40,897 nucleotides of DNA from Sphingomonas sp. (GTDB lineage: Bacteria > Pseudomonadota > Alphaproteobacteria > Sphingomonadales > Sphingomonadaceae). This document shows positions 15,101 through 23,844 of this stretch, in pieces (the stretch's first letter is position 1; each line of letters starts with the position of its first letter). Both the position numbers and the translations under genes were made by a program. The notes under the pieces are model-generated. The model was not told the DNA's origin. It worked only from the letters and a program-made list of their open reading frames with translations, and made no database searches. The stretch is taken from the NCBI RefSeq assembly GCF_019746015.1, contig NZ_JAIESM010000033.1, positions 1 to 40,897 of the forward strand. Direction: 5' to 3'.

Positions 15101-15473
15101 CGATGAACCTGTGGCCAAGCCGCGCCCGTCGCCCGACGACCTGAACGCGGCTTGTTATGCGCGGGCGGAGTTTGGCGTGGAGCTGGACAAGGCGCAGGAG
15201 CAGTGCATGGCGGCCATCGCCCGGCTGCCCCGGCCGGCCATTCTGGACAGCCTGGGCCTGGTCCAGCTGCGGCGCGGCGATTTCGCCGGGGCAAAGGCAA
15301 GCTATGACCGGGCGATCTTCAACAATGCGGGCATCGCCGTCACCTTTTTCGGCCGCGGGCTGGCGCGGCTGAGGCTGGGCGACAAGGCCGGTGCCGAGGC
15401 CGATTTCGCCATCGCGCGCCGCCTGCAGCCCATGGTCGCCCAGCTGTTCGCGGCGATGGACCTGAAGCCCTGA
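12168..15473 (+). CDS. DUF3857, transglutaminase-like and TPR repeat protein
   Basis: A 1,101-residue exported protein. It opens with a signal peptide (MRWLVLFAVIAGLGTVARAQA). A DUF3857 domain occupies about residues 45-230. A transglutaminase-like core follows with a complete triad: Cys334 in RRGDCKGKTALL, His377 in RFDHVIV and Asp392 in YWLDGT. A beta-rich region and an Ala/Lys linker (about 643-665) come next. From about 685 to 900 and again near the C-terminus are TPR-type helical repeats such as AALALVDTRLAQQRTAERLRL and DFAGAKASYDRAIFNNAGIA. This domain set occurs in sphingomonads and Bacteroidetes and probably acts in the periplasm on proteins or peptides; the reaction is not known. 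Start ATG 12168 gives the signal peptide. Confidence 0.87.
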   Translation: MRWLVLFAVIAGLGTVARAQAPETVGTGPAPAWVVPVAPGAERPADGAFQLRLADIQVRTDAQGLHSFRHTVVKVLAPAALQPLGNLTVQWQPSFGKVTMHQVTIIRAGTRLDVLKDGKGIQVLRREEGLSSFQLDGRLTAVFSVPDLRLGDTLEFSYTVDQANPLLAGRAEEQLGFAPGVAAERLFLRLSWPTARQVLTRFGEAMPKPARTREGDITALVVDQVDFKVPEVPADSPGRYALRGHVELSEFADWSAVRGNMAPLYQKAAVAAPGSPLRAEIDRIAALSADPVVRASEALTLVQRQVRYFAQIDGLGGYLPEAADAVWAARRGDCKGKTALLVALLRGLGIDAVPALVSTKHSDGVDASLAMPGRFDHVIVRVRLGDKTYWLDGTRLGDRSIGQLAVPDFKWALPLDAADAAPARLVPLPATAPAEPNSEWRLDLDARAGLDKPAKATGTVVFRGELAQIFGTGFESMTSADRETALRKLWSERHDWVTIDSVSFQTDPATGHVRLGFTGSGKMEWTGAEGGAGRLYEANKSRLGMNIAPKRNPGTENAAPVQVGARYDVVQQTILLPDQGKGFTIEGDNVDRVIGGVRYTRTATLKDGRFDFTAATRSQASEIAYADARAADKLTDGLFEQLLQIKAPQAKAAQAKAAPVVVVTREVERRSVPERGTASGLQDENALATQVRAKMEAGEMAAALALVDTRLAQQRTAERLRLRAEVLEADERFDAAGDALDAAIALDEDNDAVLRERAQLLQRAGRDIDALILFDRRVLRNPGDYDIVMDRARARAAAGRYEGAINDLDTALKLKPGDEEAAGRRLDLMIAHGDRQAALREVEQQLADHPGTAWYLARKAQVLLAMGRRDEARKLVAESIAIGPTQLAYWLAIDNLFGDDLNAQGENLLGYIREAPGYTPPLHVLRPLARDPAWRAKIDAAYAAAIEAVPPEQVPGVRHTRAAFQAAGGDTAPLLKLVDEPVAKPRPSPDDLNAACYARAEFGVELDKAQEQCMAAIARLPRPAILDSLGLVQLRRGDFAGAKASYDRAIFNNAGIAVTFFGRGLARLRLGDKAGAEADFAIARRLQPMVAQLFAAMDLKP

Positions 15474-15536
15474 CGGCGCGGGCGGGGACAGCCAGCACTG
15501 GCTGCGCGCTCGGGCAGCGGCATTGAGCGACATACT

Positions 15537-15629
15537 CCCCTCCCGCAAGCGGGAGGGGCCGGGGGGTGGGCAAGCAGCCCCTGGTCCGGGGGCAGGCCCA
15601 CCCCAAACCCCTCCCGCAAACGGGAGGGG
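15537..15629. repeat. REP-like doublet between convergent genes
   Basis: Hairpin CCCCTCCCGC/GCGGGAGGGG (15537-15558, loop AA), then GGGGTGGGC, a short GC-rich spacer, the inverted arm GCCCACCCC, and hairpin CCCCTCCCG/CGGGAGGGG (15608-15629, loop CAAA). It has the same architecture and almost the same sequence as 56-155. It lies between the transglutaminase-like gene and isovaleryl-CoA dehydrogenase, whose 3' ends face each other, so it may limit read-through. Confidence 0.87.
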
Positions 15630-15659
15630 TTTAGCGGCGCGGCGCGGCGCCGTTGGGCC

Positions 15660-16817
15660 TTAGCCGCCCGCCCCCACCAGTTCCCGCCCGATCAGCATCC
15701 GCCTGATCTCGTTCGTCCCCGCGCCGATGTCGAGCAGCTTGGCGTCGCGCCAATAGCGTTCCACGGGCCAGTCCTTGGTATAGCCCGCGCCGCCCAGCGC
15801 CTGGATCGCTTCGCCCGCCACCTTCACCGCATTCTCGCTGGCGAGCAGGATCGCGCCCGCCGCGTCGAACCGGGTCGTCCGCCCCGCGTCGCATGCTTGC
15901 GCCACCGCATAGACATAGGCCCGCGCCGAATTGAGCGCGACATACATGTCGGCCACCTTGGCCTGCATCAGCTGGAACTGGCCGATCGGTTTGCCGAACT
16001 GCTGGCGCTCGCGCACATAGGGCAGCACGACGTCTAGGCACGCCTGCATGATGCCCAGCTGGATGCCGGCGAGCACCGCGCGCTCGAAATCCAGGCCCGA
16101 CATCAGCACGCCCGCGCCGCCATTTTGCGGGCCCATCACCTGCTCCTCGCCCACGAAGCAATCGGTGAAGACCAGCTCGGCGGTCGGCGAGCCGCGCATG
16201 CCGACCTTCTCGATCTTCTGCCCGATGGCAAAGCCTTCCATGTCCTTTTCAATGAGGAAAGTGGTCAGCCCGCGCCCGCCGCCGGAGGTGTTGGCATAGA
16301 CGACGAGCGTATCGGCATAGGGCGCGTTGGTGATCCAGAATTTGGTGCCATTGAGCACATAGCCGCCCTGCACCGCCTCTGCCTTCAGCTTCATCGACAT
16401 CACGTCGCTGCCCGCATTGGCTTCCGACATCGCCAGGCTGCCGACATGCGCGCCGGAGATCAGCCCGGGCAGATATTTGGCCTTTTGCGCCGCATTGCCC
16501 CAGCGCGCGATCTGGTTGATGCACAGGTTGGAATGCGCGCCATAGGACAGGCCGATGGACGCGGAGGCGCGCGCCACTTCCTCGCACGCGATGACATGTT
16601 CCAGATAGCCCAGCCCCAGCCCGCCATCAGCCTCCGGCACGGTGATGCCGTGCAGGCCGAGCGCCCCCATCGCCGGCCACAGCTCATCACGCGGGAACCA
16701 GTCCTCCGCATCCACTTTTACCGCGAGCGGCGCGATCTGCTCGCTGGCGAAGCGGCGCGTGGTCTCGCGGATCATGTCGGCGGTGTCGCCAAGCGCGAAG
16801 TCGAGGGCGATGTCCAT
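15660..16817 (-). CDS. ivd: Isovaleryl-CoA dehydrogenase
   Basis: A 385-residue FAD-dependent acyl-CoA dehydrogenase that oxidises isovaleryl-CoA to 3-methylcrotonyl-CoA and passes electrons to ETF. Seen in order: GLHGITVPEADGGLGLGYLEH, AMSEANAGSDVMSMKLKAE, GTKFWITNAPYADTLVVYA, QQFGKPIGQFQLMQAKVADMY, and EAIQALGGAGYTKDWPVERYWRDAKLLDIGAGTNEIRR. The usual catalytic Glu position of other acyl-CoA dehydrogenases is Gly (IGAGTNEIRR), while Glu245 in GLDFERAVLAG takes over. That relocation marks isovaleryl-CoA dehydrogenase. ATG 16817 has AGGAGAGACC upstream. It is divergent from the permease gene across 146 bp and supplies the substrate of MccA/MccB. Confidence 0.92.
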   Translation of the reverse strand: MDIALDFALGDTADMIRETTRRFASEQIAPLAVKVDAEDWFPRDELWPAMGALGLHGITVPEADGGLGLGYLEHVIACEEVARASASIGLSYGAHSNLCINQIARWGNAAQKAKYLPGLISGAHVGSLAMSEANAGSDVMSMKLKAEAVQGGYVLNGTKFWITNAPYADTLVVYANTSGGGRGLTTFLIEKDMEGFAIGQKIEKVGMRGSPTAELVFTDCFVGEEQVMGPQNGGAGVLMSGLDFERAVLAGIQLGIMQACLDVVLPYVRERQQFGKPIGQFQLMQAKVADMYVALNSARAYVYAVAQACDAGRTTRFDAAGAILLASENAVKVAGEAIQALGGAGYTKDWPVERYWRDAKLLDIGAGTNEIRRMLIGRELVGAGG

Positions 16818-16963
16818 GGTCTCTCCTGTGTTGCGGCCGGTGTCTCGCCGCTTGTCGCCCCCCGTCCTTGCCCCTAGACGGAAAGACGACGGGGCGCGAC
16901 GAGCCAGACCCCGAAAGCATTGAATATGCCGCGCCATAACCCGCGCGGCGACGGGGGGAAAGC

Positions 16964-18361
16964 GTGACCGGCCTGTTCCGCAAAAAGATCATCACCGCCC
17001 AGGCGCCGCATCAGGCGCTGGCACGCACGCTGGGCTGGCCGCATCTGGTGGCGCTGGGGGTGGGCGCGATTGTCGGCACCGGCATCCTGACGCTGATCGG
17101 CGTGGGGGCGGACCGCGCCGGGCCGGCTGTGCTCTTAAGCTTTGTCGTCGCGGGCGCGATCTGTGCGTGCGCGGCTTTGTGCTATGCCGAAATGGCGACC
17201 AGCATTCCCGCCTCGGGCAGCGCCTATACCTATAGCTATGCGGTGCTGGGTGAAGTGATTGCCTGGGTGGTGGGGTGGAGCCTGATCCTGGAATATTCGC
17301 TGGTCGTCTCCACCGTGGCGGTGGGCTGGTCGGGCTATGCGGTGGGCTTTCTGAAAGGGCTGCGCATCGCGGTGCCGGCGGCGCTCGCCAATGGCCCGGC
17401 GCTGGGCGGGGTGATCAACCTGCCGGCGGTGCTGATCATCGGCGTGGTCGCCGGCCTGCTGATGCTGGGCACCCGCGAAAGCGCGCGCATCAACACCGCG
17501 CTGGTGGTGCTAAAAATCACCACGCTCGCGCTGTTCGTCTTCGTCGCGCTGCCGCATTTCGACGCGGCCAATTTTCAGCCCTTCGCGCCCAATGGCTATG
17601 GCAGCACCGCAGGCGCAGGCGGCGCGAAATACGGGATGATGGGGGCAGCGGCGATCATCTTCTTCGCCTTTTACGGGTTCGATGCGATCTCGGCCGCGGC
17701 GGAGGAAGCGAAAAACCCCGACCGCGATCTGGCGATCGGCATTGTCGGCTCGATGCTGGCCTGCACCGTCATCTATCTGGTGGTGGCTGCCGTCGCAATC
17801 GGCGCGCTGCCGGTGGCGCAGTTCGCCAAGAGCGCGGAGCCGCTGGCGCTGATCCTGCGCAGCGTGGGGCAGGGCAAGGTGGCCACCATCGTGGCGGCGG
17901 CGGCGGCGATTGCGCTGCCCACCGTGCTGCTGGCGTTTCTTTATGGCCAGAGCCGCATCTTCCTGGTGATGGCGCGCGACGGTTTTCTGCCGCCCGCGCT
18001 CGCCCGCGTTTCGGCGCGCGGTACGCCGGCGCGGATCACCGCGCTCACCGCCGTGCTGGTCGCGGTGGTGGCGGGGGTGATGCCGCTCGCCGAGATTGCC
18101 GCGCTCGCCAATGCCGGCACCTTGTGCGCCTTTGTCGCGGTGGCCGCGTGCGTGCTGGTGCGGCGGCGGCAGGCGCCCGATGCGCCGCGCCCGTTCCGCA
18201 CGCCGCTCGCCTGGCTGGTGGCGCCGGCGGCGATTCTGGGCTGCCTCTATCTGTTCACCAGCCTGTCGACCACGACGCAGCTGTCATTCTTCGTGTGGAA
18301 CGGCGTGGGGCTGGCGATTTACCTGCTTTACGCCCGCCCGCGCGCGCTGATTGCCCGTTAG
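16964..18361 (+). CDS. APC-superfamily amino acid permease (cationic amino acid transporter type)
   Basis: A 465-residue inner-membrane transporter with about 12 hydrophobic helices. The first helices carry LGWPHLVALGVGAIVGTGILTLIGVGADRAGPAVLLSF, the substrate-binding GxGIxxxxG signature of the APC superfamily, then YAEMATSIPASGSAYTYSYAVLGE. IFFAFYGFDAISAAAEEAKNPDRD lies in the middle. The closest familiar group is CAT/YfnA-like permeases. The amino acid carried cannot be read from sequence; proximity to isovaleryl-CoA dehydrogenase makes a branched-chain substrate possible, but only by context. The start is GTG 16964, preceded by GGGGGGAAAGC. Confidence 0.85.
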   Translation: MTGLFRKKIITAQAPHQALARTLGWPHLVALGVGAIVGTGILTLIGVGADRAGPAVLLSFVVAGAICACAALCYAEMATSIPASGSAYTYSYAVLGEVIAWVVGWSLILEYSLVVSTVAVGWSGYAVGFLKGLRIAVPAALANGPALGGVINLPAVLIIGVVAGLLMLGTRESARINTALVVLKITTLALFVFVALPHFDAANFQPFAPNGYGSTAGAGGAKYGMMGAAAIIFFAFYGFDAISAAAEEAKNPDRDLAIGIVGSMLACTVIYLVVAAVAIGALPVAQFAKSAEPLALILRSVGQGKVATIVAAAAAIALPTVLLAFLYGQSRIFLVMARDGFLPPALARVSARGTPARITALTAVLVAVVAGVMPLAEIAALANAGTLCAFVAVAACVLVRRRQAPDAPRPFRTPLAWLVAPAAILGCLYLFTSLSTTTQLSFFVWNGVGLAIYLLYARPRALIAR

Positions 18362-18364
18362 GGT

Positions 18365-18488
18365 TGGTTTCAGCTTTGCTGAAACCATAACGGCACCAGC
18401 CCGCTCCCCCACCCGGCCTCCCATCGGCAGTATCTTGTGGGAGGCGGGGTGGGGGAGCGGGCTGGTGCCGCTTCAGCGATAGCTGAAG
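18365..18488. terminator. Triple hairpin between convergent genes, including a 33-bp stem
   Basis: GGTTTCAGC/GCTGAAACC (18365-18386) is followed by a very long stem. Its left arm is 18391-18423 and its right arm 18438-18470, 33 bp each with a single mismatched position, around a 14-nt loop. A third hairpin, TTCAGC/GCTGAA around GATA, lies at 18472-18487. It occupies the gap between the permease (plus) and the CBU_0592-type gene (minus) and could stop transcription both ways. No T-tract is seen, so a repeat element is the alternative. Confidence 0.65.
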
Positions 18489-18501
18489 AACACTCAAATA
18501 A

Positions 18502-18744
18502 TCATGCACGACCAAGCGCAATCCGCGCCAGGCTGACCAGCGCGATGGCCGCCCAGAGCAGTTCCAGCGCGGTGGCCGGCCAGGCCCGCTGCGCGATGAC
18601 GTTGACCGCCAGGCACGCCGCCCCGGCCGCGTTCAGCGCGTGATAGGGGGCGGAGCGCCCGTCGATCCGCCCGGCCGATGTGAGCGCATAGGCGCCCAGC
18701 ACCAGCAGCGATCCGGCCCAGCCGATGACATCGGAGAGCGGCAC
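18502..18744 (-). CDS. CBU_0592-family small membrane protein, second of a pair
   Basis: An 80-residue protein with three hydrophobic helices (about 6-20, 35-52 and 58-76). The family pattern is visible: IGWAGSLLVLGAYALTSAGRIDGRS followed by YHALNAAGAACLAVNVIAQRAWPATALELLWAAIAL. It is homologous to the gene just upstream (18749-19000); the stop of that gene and the GTG start here are 4 bp apart. Members of this family are of unknown function and often occur in pairs or as fused tandem units. Two similar 3-helix proteins made together suggest a heterodimer, an inference. Confidence 0.75.
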   Translation of the reverse strand: MPLSDVIGWAGSLLVLGAYALTSAGRIDGRSAPYHALNAAGAACLAVNVIAQRAWPATALELLWAAIALVSLARIALGRA

Positions 18745-18748
18745 CGCC

Positions 18749-19000
18749 TCAGCCCGCCGGCCGCGCGCGTGCCAGCCGCCACAGCGATGCCAGCCCGATC
18801 GCCATCCACACCAGGTTGAGCACGGTGGAGGGGATCGCCCCGTGCCAGCCGCTGTTCACCACAAAGCCGGCGGCGCCGACCACGTTCAGCCACTGGAACA
18901 GCGCCGACTGGCCCGACAGCCTGCCCGCCGATACCAGCAGATAGGCCAGCAGGATCAGCCCTGCGCCGATCCAGCCGACCGCTTCAATCGCCAGCGTCAC
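18749..19000 (-). CDS. CBU_0592-family small membrane protein, coupled to acnA
   Basis: An 83-residue three-helix membrane protein: [29 protein letters not shown], then [39 protein letters not shown]. It shares the family's GWxGxxxxLxAYxLxSxG and LNxxGA motifs with the gene that follows it. The GTG start at 19000 overlaps the aconitase stop by 4 bp (GTGA), so it is probably translated by ribosomes finishing acnA. Function unknown; linkage to aconitase may only mean shared transcription. Confidence 0.75.
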   Translation of the reverse strand: MTLAIEAVGWIGAGLILLAYLLVSAGRLSGQSALFQWLNVVGAAGFVVNSGWHGAIPSTVLNLVWMAIGLASLWRLARARPAG

Positions 19001-21666
19001 GCCGCCAGGGCGCGCAGCACATAGTGCAGGATGCCGCCGTTCAGGAAATATTCCAGCTCGTTGACGGTATCGATGCGGCACAGCGTTTCGAACGTCTCGG
19101 TCGTGCCGTCGGCGCGGGTCAGCTTCACCGTCACGTTCTGGCGCGGCTTCAGCCCGGCGACGCCTTCGATGGTGAAGGTCTCGCTGCCGTCCAGCTTCAG
19201 CGTCTGGCGCGTCACCCCGTCGGCGAACTGCAGCGGCAGCACGCCCATGCCGACCAGGTTGGAGCGGTGGATGCGCTCGAAGCTTTCCACGATCACTGCG
19301 CGCACGCCGAGCAGATTGGTGCCCTTCGCCGCCCAGTCGCGCGAGGAGCCGGTGCCATATTCCTTGCCGGCCACCACCACCAGCGGCGTGCCGTCGGCCT
19401 TGTGGCGCATTGCCGCGTCATAGATGGGCATGGTCTCGCCCTTATACTGGGTCATGCCGCCTTCGACGCCGGGGACCATTTCGTTCTTGATGCGGATATT
19501 GGCGAAAGTGCCGCGCATCATCACTTCATGATGGCCGCGCCGCGCGCCATAGCTGTTGAAGTCGGCCTTCGAAACCTGATGCTCCTGCAGATAGGTGCCA
19601 GCCGGGCTCGTCGCCTTGATGCTGCCGGCCGGGCTGATGTGGTCGGTGGTGATCGAATCGCCCAGGATCGCCAGCGGCTTGGCATCGATGATGTCGGCAA
19701 CCGGCGCTGGCGTCATCGTCATCCCCTCGAAATAGGGCGGGTTGGCGATGTAGGTGGAGCCGGCGCGCCAGCGATAGGTGTCGGACCCGGTCACGTCGAT
19801 CGCCTGCCAGCGCGCGTCGCCGGCAAACACATTGGCATAGCGCGCGCGGAACATCGCATTGTCGATATTGGCGTCGATCAGGCCGCGCACTTCGTCATTG
19901 GTCGGCCAGATGTCCTTCAGATAGACATCCTTGCCGTCCTGATCCTGGCCGATGGGGGTGCTGACCATGTCGGTCGTCACCGTGCCGCGAATGGCATAGG
20001 CCACGACCAGCGGCGGCGAGGCGAGGAAGTTCGCGCGCACGTCCGCGCTCACCCGCCCCTCGAAATTGCGGTTGCCCGACAGGACGGAGGCGGCGACGAT
20101 GTTGTTGTCGTTGATCGCCTGGCTGATCGGCGCGGCGAGCGGCCCCGAATTGCCGATGCAGGTGGTGCAGCCATAGCCGACCAGGTTGAAGCCGAGCGCG
20201 TTCAGATCCTCGGTCAGCCCGGTCTTGTCGAGATAGTCGGTCACCACCTGGCTGCCCGGCGCCAGGCTGGTCTTGACCCAGGGCTTGGCGGTGAGGCCGC
20301 GCGCGCGGGCCTTGCGCGCGACAAGGCCGGCGGCGACCAGCACCGAGGGGTTGGAGGTGTTGGTGCAGCTGGTGATCGCCGCGATCACCACATCGCCATC
20401 GCCAATGCCATGGTCGGCGCCCTCAACCGCCGCGCGCGCGGGCGCGGTCTTGCCATAGGTCTTGGCGAGGTCGCCGTTGAACGCCTCATCGACATCGGGC
20501 AGGCTGACGCGGTCCTGCGGCCGCTTGGGGCCGGCGAGCGACGCCTGCACGCTGCCCATGTCCAGCTCCAGCGTGTCGGTGAACACGGGGTCGGGCGCGT
20601 CGGCATGGCGCCACAGCCCCTGCGCCTTGGCATAGCCCTCGACGAGCGCGATCGTCTCGTCGCTGCGGCCGGTCAGGCGCAGATAGTCGATGGTCTTTTC
20701 ATCGACCGGGAAGAAGCCGCAGGTCGCGCCATATTCGGGCGCCATATTGGCAATGGTCGCGCGGTCGGCCAGCGTCATGCTGGCCAGGCCCGGGCCGTAG
20801 AACTCCACGAACCGACCGACCACGCCCTTGGCGCGCAGCATCTGCGTGACGGTCAGCACCAGGTCGGTCGCGGTGATGCCCTCGTTCAGCTTGCCGGTCA
20901 GCTTGAAGCCGACGACTTCGGGGATCAGCATCGACACCGGCTGGCCCAGCATCGCCGCTTCCGCCTCGATCCCGCCGACGCCCCAGCCCAGCACGCCCAG
21001 GCCGTTGATCATCGTGGTGTGGCTGTCGGTGCCGACACAGGTGTCGGGATAGGCAATCGTCGTGCCGCCATTGTCCGACGACCACACCGTCTGCGCGATG
21101 TTTTCCAGGTTCACCTGGTGGCAGATGCCGGTGCCCGGAGGCACCACCTTGAAATTGTCGAGCGCCTTCGACCCCCATTTCAGGAATTCATAGCGTTCGT
21201 TGTTGCGCGCATATTCCAGCGCCACATTGTCCTCGAACGCCTTGGGCGTGCCGAACTCGTCGACCATCACGCTATGGTCGATCACCAGATGCACCGGCAC
21301 CAGCGGGTTGATCTTCGCCGCATCGCCGCCCAGCCGGGTGATCGCGTCGCGCATCGCCGCCAGATCGACGACGCAGGGCACGCCGGTGAAATCCTGCATC
21401 AGCACGCGCGCCGGCCGATACTGAATCTCGCGGTCTGAGCGCGGATTGTTCTGCCAGTCGATCAGCGCCTGAATGTCGTCGGTGGTCACGGTCTTGCCGT
21501 CTTCGAAGCGCAGCAGATTTTCCAGCAGCACCTTCATCGAAAAGGGCAGGCGCGAAATGTCGCCCAGCTGCTCGGCCGCCTTGGGCAGGCTGAAATAATC
21601 ATAGCTCTTGCCGCCCGCGTCGAGCGTGGTGCGGGTGCGCAGGCTGTCCTGTCCGATCGCGGTCAT
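18997..21666 (-). CDS. acnA: Aconitate hydratase A
   Basis: An 889-residue aconitase of the AcnA/IRP1 type, which interconverts citrate and isocitrate in the TCA cycle with a [4Fe-4S] cluster. The three cluster ligands are Cys434 ([11 protein letters not shown]) and Cys500 and Cys503 ([13 protein letters not shown]), almost the same numbers as in E. coli AcnA. Other family segments include [41 protein letters not shown] and [19 protein letters not shown] 21666 is preceded by AAAGGAAC; an upstream in-frame start would add a Pro-rich stretch not seen in the family. Two small membrane protein genes follow in the same transcript. The gene is complete with no anomalies. Confidence 0.96.
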   Translation of the reverse strand: MTAIGQDSLRTRTTLDAGGKSYDYFSLPKAAEQLGDISRLPFSMKVLLENLLRFEDGKTVTTDDIQALIDWQNNPRSDREIQYRPARVLMQDFTGVPCVVDLAAMRDAITRLGGDAAKINPLVPVHLVIDHSVMVDEFGTPKAFEDNVALEYARNNERYEFLKWGSKALDNFKVVPPGTGICHQVNLENIAQTVWSSDNGGTTIAYPDTCVGTDSHTTMINGLGVLGWGVGGIEAEAAMLGQPVSMLIPEVVGFKLTGKLNEGITATDLVLTVTQMLRAKGVVGRFVEFYGPGLASMTLADRATIANMAPEYGATCGFFPVDEKTIDYLRLTGRSDETIALVEGYAKAQGLWRHADAPDPVFTDTLELDMGSVQASLAGPKRPQDRVSLPDVDEAFNGDLAKTYGKTAPARAAVEGADHGIGDGDVVIAAITSCTNTSNPSVLVAAGLVARKARARGLTAKPWVKTSLAPGSQVVTDYLDKTGLTEDLNALGFNLVGYGCTTCIGNSGPLAAPISQAINDNNIVAASVLSGNRNFEGRVSADVRANFLASPPLVVAYAIRGTVTTDMVSTPIGQDQDGKDVYLKDIWPTNDEVRGLIDANIDNAMFRARYANVFAGDARWQAIDVTGSDTYRWRAGSTYIANPPYFEGMTMTPAPVADIIDAKPLAILGDSITTDHISPAGSIKATSPAGTYLQEHQVSKADFNSYGARRGHHEVMMRGTFANIRIKNEMVPGVEGGMTQYKGETMPIYDAAMRHKADGTPLVVVAGKEYGTGSSRDWAAKGTNLLGVRAVIVESFERIHRSNLVGMGVLPLQFADGVTRQTLKLDGSETFTIEGVAGLKPRQNVTVKLTRADGTTETFETLCRIDTVNELEYFLNGGILHYVLRALAA

Positions 21667-21801
21667 GGCGGTTCCTTTCATCATGGCCCGGGGCGTTGGG
21701 GCCATAGGGGGATGGGGCGGCCGGATGGCCACGGAATGCGTTCAGCGATTGGCCAAGCTCAGCCCTGATTGCAAGGGGGTACGGCGCGGTGCCCCTGATG
21801 G

Positions 21802-23520
21802 TTACGCCGTGGTGGCGGCCGCGGCCGGGGCAGGGGTGGCGCCGCCCAGCACTTCGGCGATCAGGTCCTTGCGGCTCAGCTTGCCGATCATCGTCTTGGG
21901 CAGCGTGTCGCGCACCACCACCGCATCGACGCGCTCATGCTTGCCGAGTTGCGGGTTGAGCCAGTCGCGCAGCTCGTCTCCGGTCACGCTCGCGCCCTCG
22001 TTCAGCGTCACATAGGCGCGCGGTGCCTCGCCCCGATAGGTGTCGGGCACGCCGATCACGAGCGTTTCCTTGACCGCGCCATGCTTGTAGAGCAGCGCCT
22101 CGATCTGGCTGGGGAAGACCTTGAATCCGCCCACCGCGATCATGTCCTTCAACCGGTCGACGATGGCGACGAAGCCGTCCTCGTCGATGCGGCCGACATC
22201 GCCGGTGCGCAGCCAGCGCACGCCCTCTGCATCGGTCACGAACACGCCGTCATCGGCATCCGGTCGGTTCCAATACCCCTTCATGATCTGCGGCCCCGCC
22301 AGCACGATCTCGCCTGGTTCGCCGGGCGACGGGTCCTGCGCCGGGTCTTCCTTGTCGACCAGGCGGATGCGGGTGGCGGGCAGCGGCTGGCCGATGGTGC
22401 CGGGCTTGCCGGCATTGGCATAGGGGTTGGCCGCGACCACGCCCGAACTTTCCGACAGGCCATATCCCTCGATCAGCTTGGCGCCGGTTGCCGCCTCGAA
22501 CCGCGCCTTCAGCTCCGCCGACAGCGGCGCGCCGCCCGAAATGCACACGCGCAGGTTGGAAAAGTCGGTCTCGGCCAGCTTGGGATGGTCGAGCAGTGCC
22601 TGATACATGGTCGGCACGCCGGGAATGGCGGTGACCTTCGCGCTGCTGATCGCGGCCAGCGCCTGCGCGGCGTTGAAGCGGGGCAGCATCACGATGCAGC
22701 CGCCATTCACCACGGTGCGGTTGAGCACGCAGGTATTGGCAAAGACGTGGAACAGCGGCAGCACGCCCAAAATCCGGTCTGGCGAGTCAGGCTGCGGATC
22801 GAGCGCCACCACCTGCCGCGCATTGGCGGACATGTTCTGGTGGGTCAGCATCGCCCCTTTGGGCGTGCCGGTGGTGCCGCCGGTATATTGGATGAGCGCG
22901 ACGTCGTTCGCCGCATCGATCGGCGGCGAGGTGAACTTGCCGCGATTGTGGATCAGCCGCGAAAAGGCGATGATGCGCGGGTCGTTGGGCTTGGCGGCGA
23001 CCTCTGCCTGTTTGAACAGGCGGTAGAGGATCGACTTGCCGATGGGCAGCGCGCCCGCGACCGAGCCGACCACCAGCCGTTCCAGGCTCGACCCTTCCAG
23101 CACTTTCAGCGCGGTCGGCAGCAGCGCCTGTGCGGACAGGGTGAAGATCAGCTTGGTGCCCGAATCCTCCACCTGATGTTCAAGCTCCGCCACGGTATAG
23201 AGCGGCGAGAAATTCACCACCGTCGCGCCCAGTTTCAGGATGCCGTAATAGGCCGCCAGATAATGCGGCGTGTTGGGCAGGAACAGGCCGATGCGGTCGC
23301 CCGGGCCATAGCCCAGATCAGCCAGCCCGCGCGCCACCCGGTTCGCCCCGTCCAGCGTTTCGGCATAGCTGTAATGCCGGCCCATGAAGTCGATGAGCGG
23401 TTTCGGCCCGCCGCGCGCACAGGCCGCGTCGAACATCTCCACCATCGATTGCAGGGGGAAGGCGCGGTCCCACGCGCCAGGGTGACGATAGGCGGATCGC
23501 CAGGCGGCAGGATCACTCAT
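21802..23520 (-). CDS. fadD: Long-chain fatty acid--CoA ligase
   Basis: A 572-residue ANL-superfamily AMP-binding enzyme that activates fatty acids to acyl-CoA through an acyl-adenylate. The P-loop-like motif YTGGTTGTPKGA is at about 212-223. VIGVLPLFHVFANTCVLN-like and YGLSESSGVVAANP motifs follow, then WLRTGDVGRIDEDGFVAIVDRLKDMIAVGGFKVFPSQIE (hinge and C-terminal domain) and LPKTMIGKLSRKDL with the catalytic Lys. It should act at the inner face of the membrane. A short Ala-rich tail (APAAAATTA) is unusual but harmless. The 43 bp between it and the upstream 66-residue gene make co-transcription possible. Chain-length preference is not readable. Confidence 0.9.
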   Translation of the reverse strand: MSDPAAWRSAYRHPGAWDRAFPLQSMVEMFDAACARGGPKPLIDFMGRHYSYAETLDGANRVARGLADLGYGPGDRIGLFLPNTPHYLAAYYGILKLGATVVNFSPLYTVAELEHQVEDSGTKLIFTLSAQALLPTALKVLEGSSLERLVVGSVAGALPIGKSILYRLFKQAEVAAKPNDPRIIAFSRLIHNRGKFTSPPIDAANDVALIQYTGGTTGTPKGAMLTHQNMSANARQVVALDPQPDSPDRILGVLPLFHVFANTCVLNRTVVNGGCIVMLPRFNAAQALAAISSAKVTAIPGVPTMYQALLDHPKLAETDFSNLRVCISGGAPLSAELKARFEAATGAKLIEGYGLSESSGVVAANPYANAGKPGTIGQPLPATRIRLVDKEDPAQDPSPGEPGEIVLAGPQIMKGYWNRPDADDGVFVTDAEGVRWLRTGDVGRIDEDGFVAIVDRLKDMIAVGGFKVFPSQIEALLYKHGAVKETLVIGVPDTYRGEAPRAYVTLNEGASVTGDELRDWLNPQLGKHERVDAVVVRDTLPKTMIGKLSRKDLIAEVLGGATPAPAAAATTA

Positions 23521-23563
23521 GTAGCGAAACGTAAGCCGCGTTTTTCAGCGGCGCAAGCGGCGT

Positions 23564-23764
23564 TCAGCGCAGGAACGGCCGGCTCGTCCAGGTGACCAGC
23601 AGCGACACCGCGAAAACGCCGACATCGACCGCCGCCTGCATCTGGCGCGGGGTGCGGTCGGCAGGGTCGTGCGCGATGATGCTGATATTGGCGCTGGGAT
23701 GACGCGCGGAGGTGACCACCAGCAAAAGGGCCAGGGCAGCAAGGGCAAAACGGCGGTTGCGCAT
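23564..23764 (-). CDS. Small exported or membrane protein of unknown function
   Basis: A 66-residue protein with a basic start (MRNRRF), a hydrophobic stretch ALAALALLLVVTSA, a polar middle (IIAHDPADRTPRQMQ) and a second hydrophobic segment VDVGVFAVSLLVTW before the tail TSRPFLR. It could be a two-helix membrane protein or a secreted one. GGAGGATCCCC precedes the ATG, a strong ribosome-binding site, which supports it as a real gene. No family recognised. It lies between clpA and fadD on the same strand. Confidence 0.6.
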   Translation of the reverse strand: MRNRRFALAALALLLVVTSARHPSANISIIAHDPADRTPRQMQAAVDVGVFAVSLLVTWTSRPFLR

Positions 23765-23844
23765 GGGGATCCTCCGACGCGATTGGCCTTAACCAATCCG
23801 GCCCGCGCGGTCAAACGAAAGCGGGCGACATGCGCAAGACGCAC

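Noticed and set aside
15474..15536. CAGCCA/TGGCTG hairpin as a strong terminator after the transglutaminase-like gene
   Set aside because: The stem is short and has no T-tract. The REP doublet next to it is the more striking structure, so I did not list it as a feature.
12144..15548. A 1,134-residue open frame on the minus strand across the transglutaminase-like gene
   Set aside because: It is a shadow frame of the plus-strand gene, with His/Arg/Gln-rich low-complexity composition and no domain. The plus-strand frame has a signal peptide and a Cys-His-Asp triad.
19024..21438. An 804-residue plus-strand frame across acnA
   Set aside because: Antisense of aconitase, whose cluster cysteines and length are exact.
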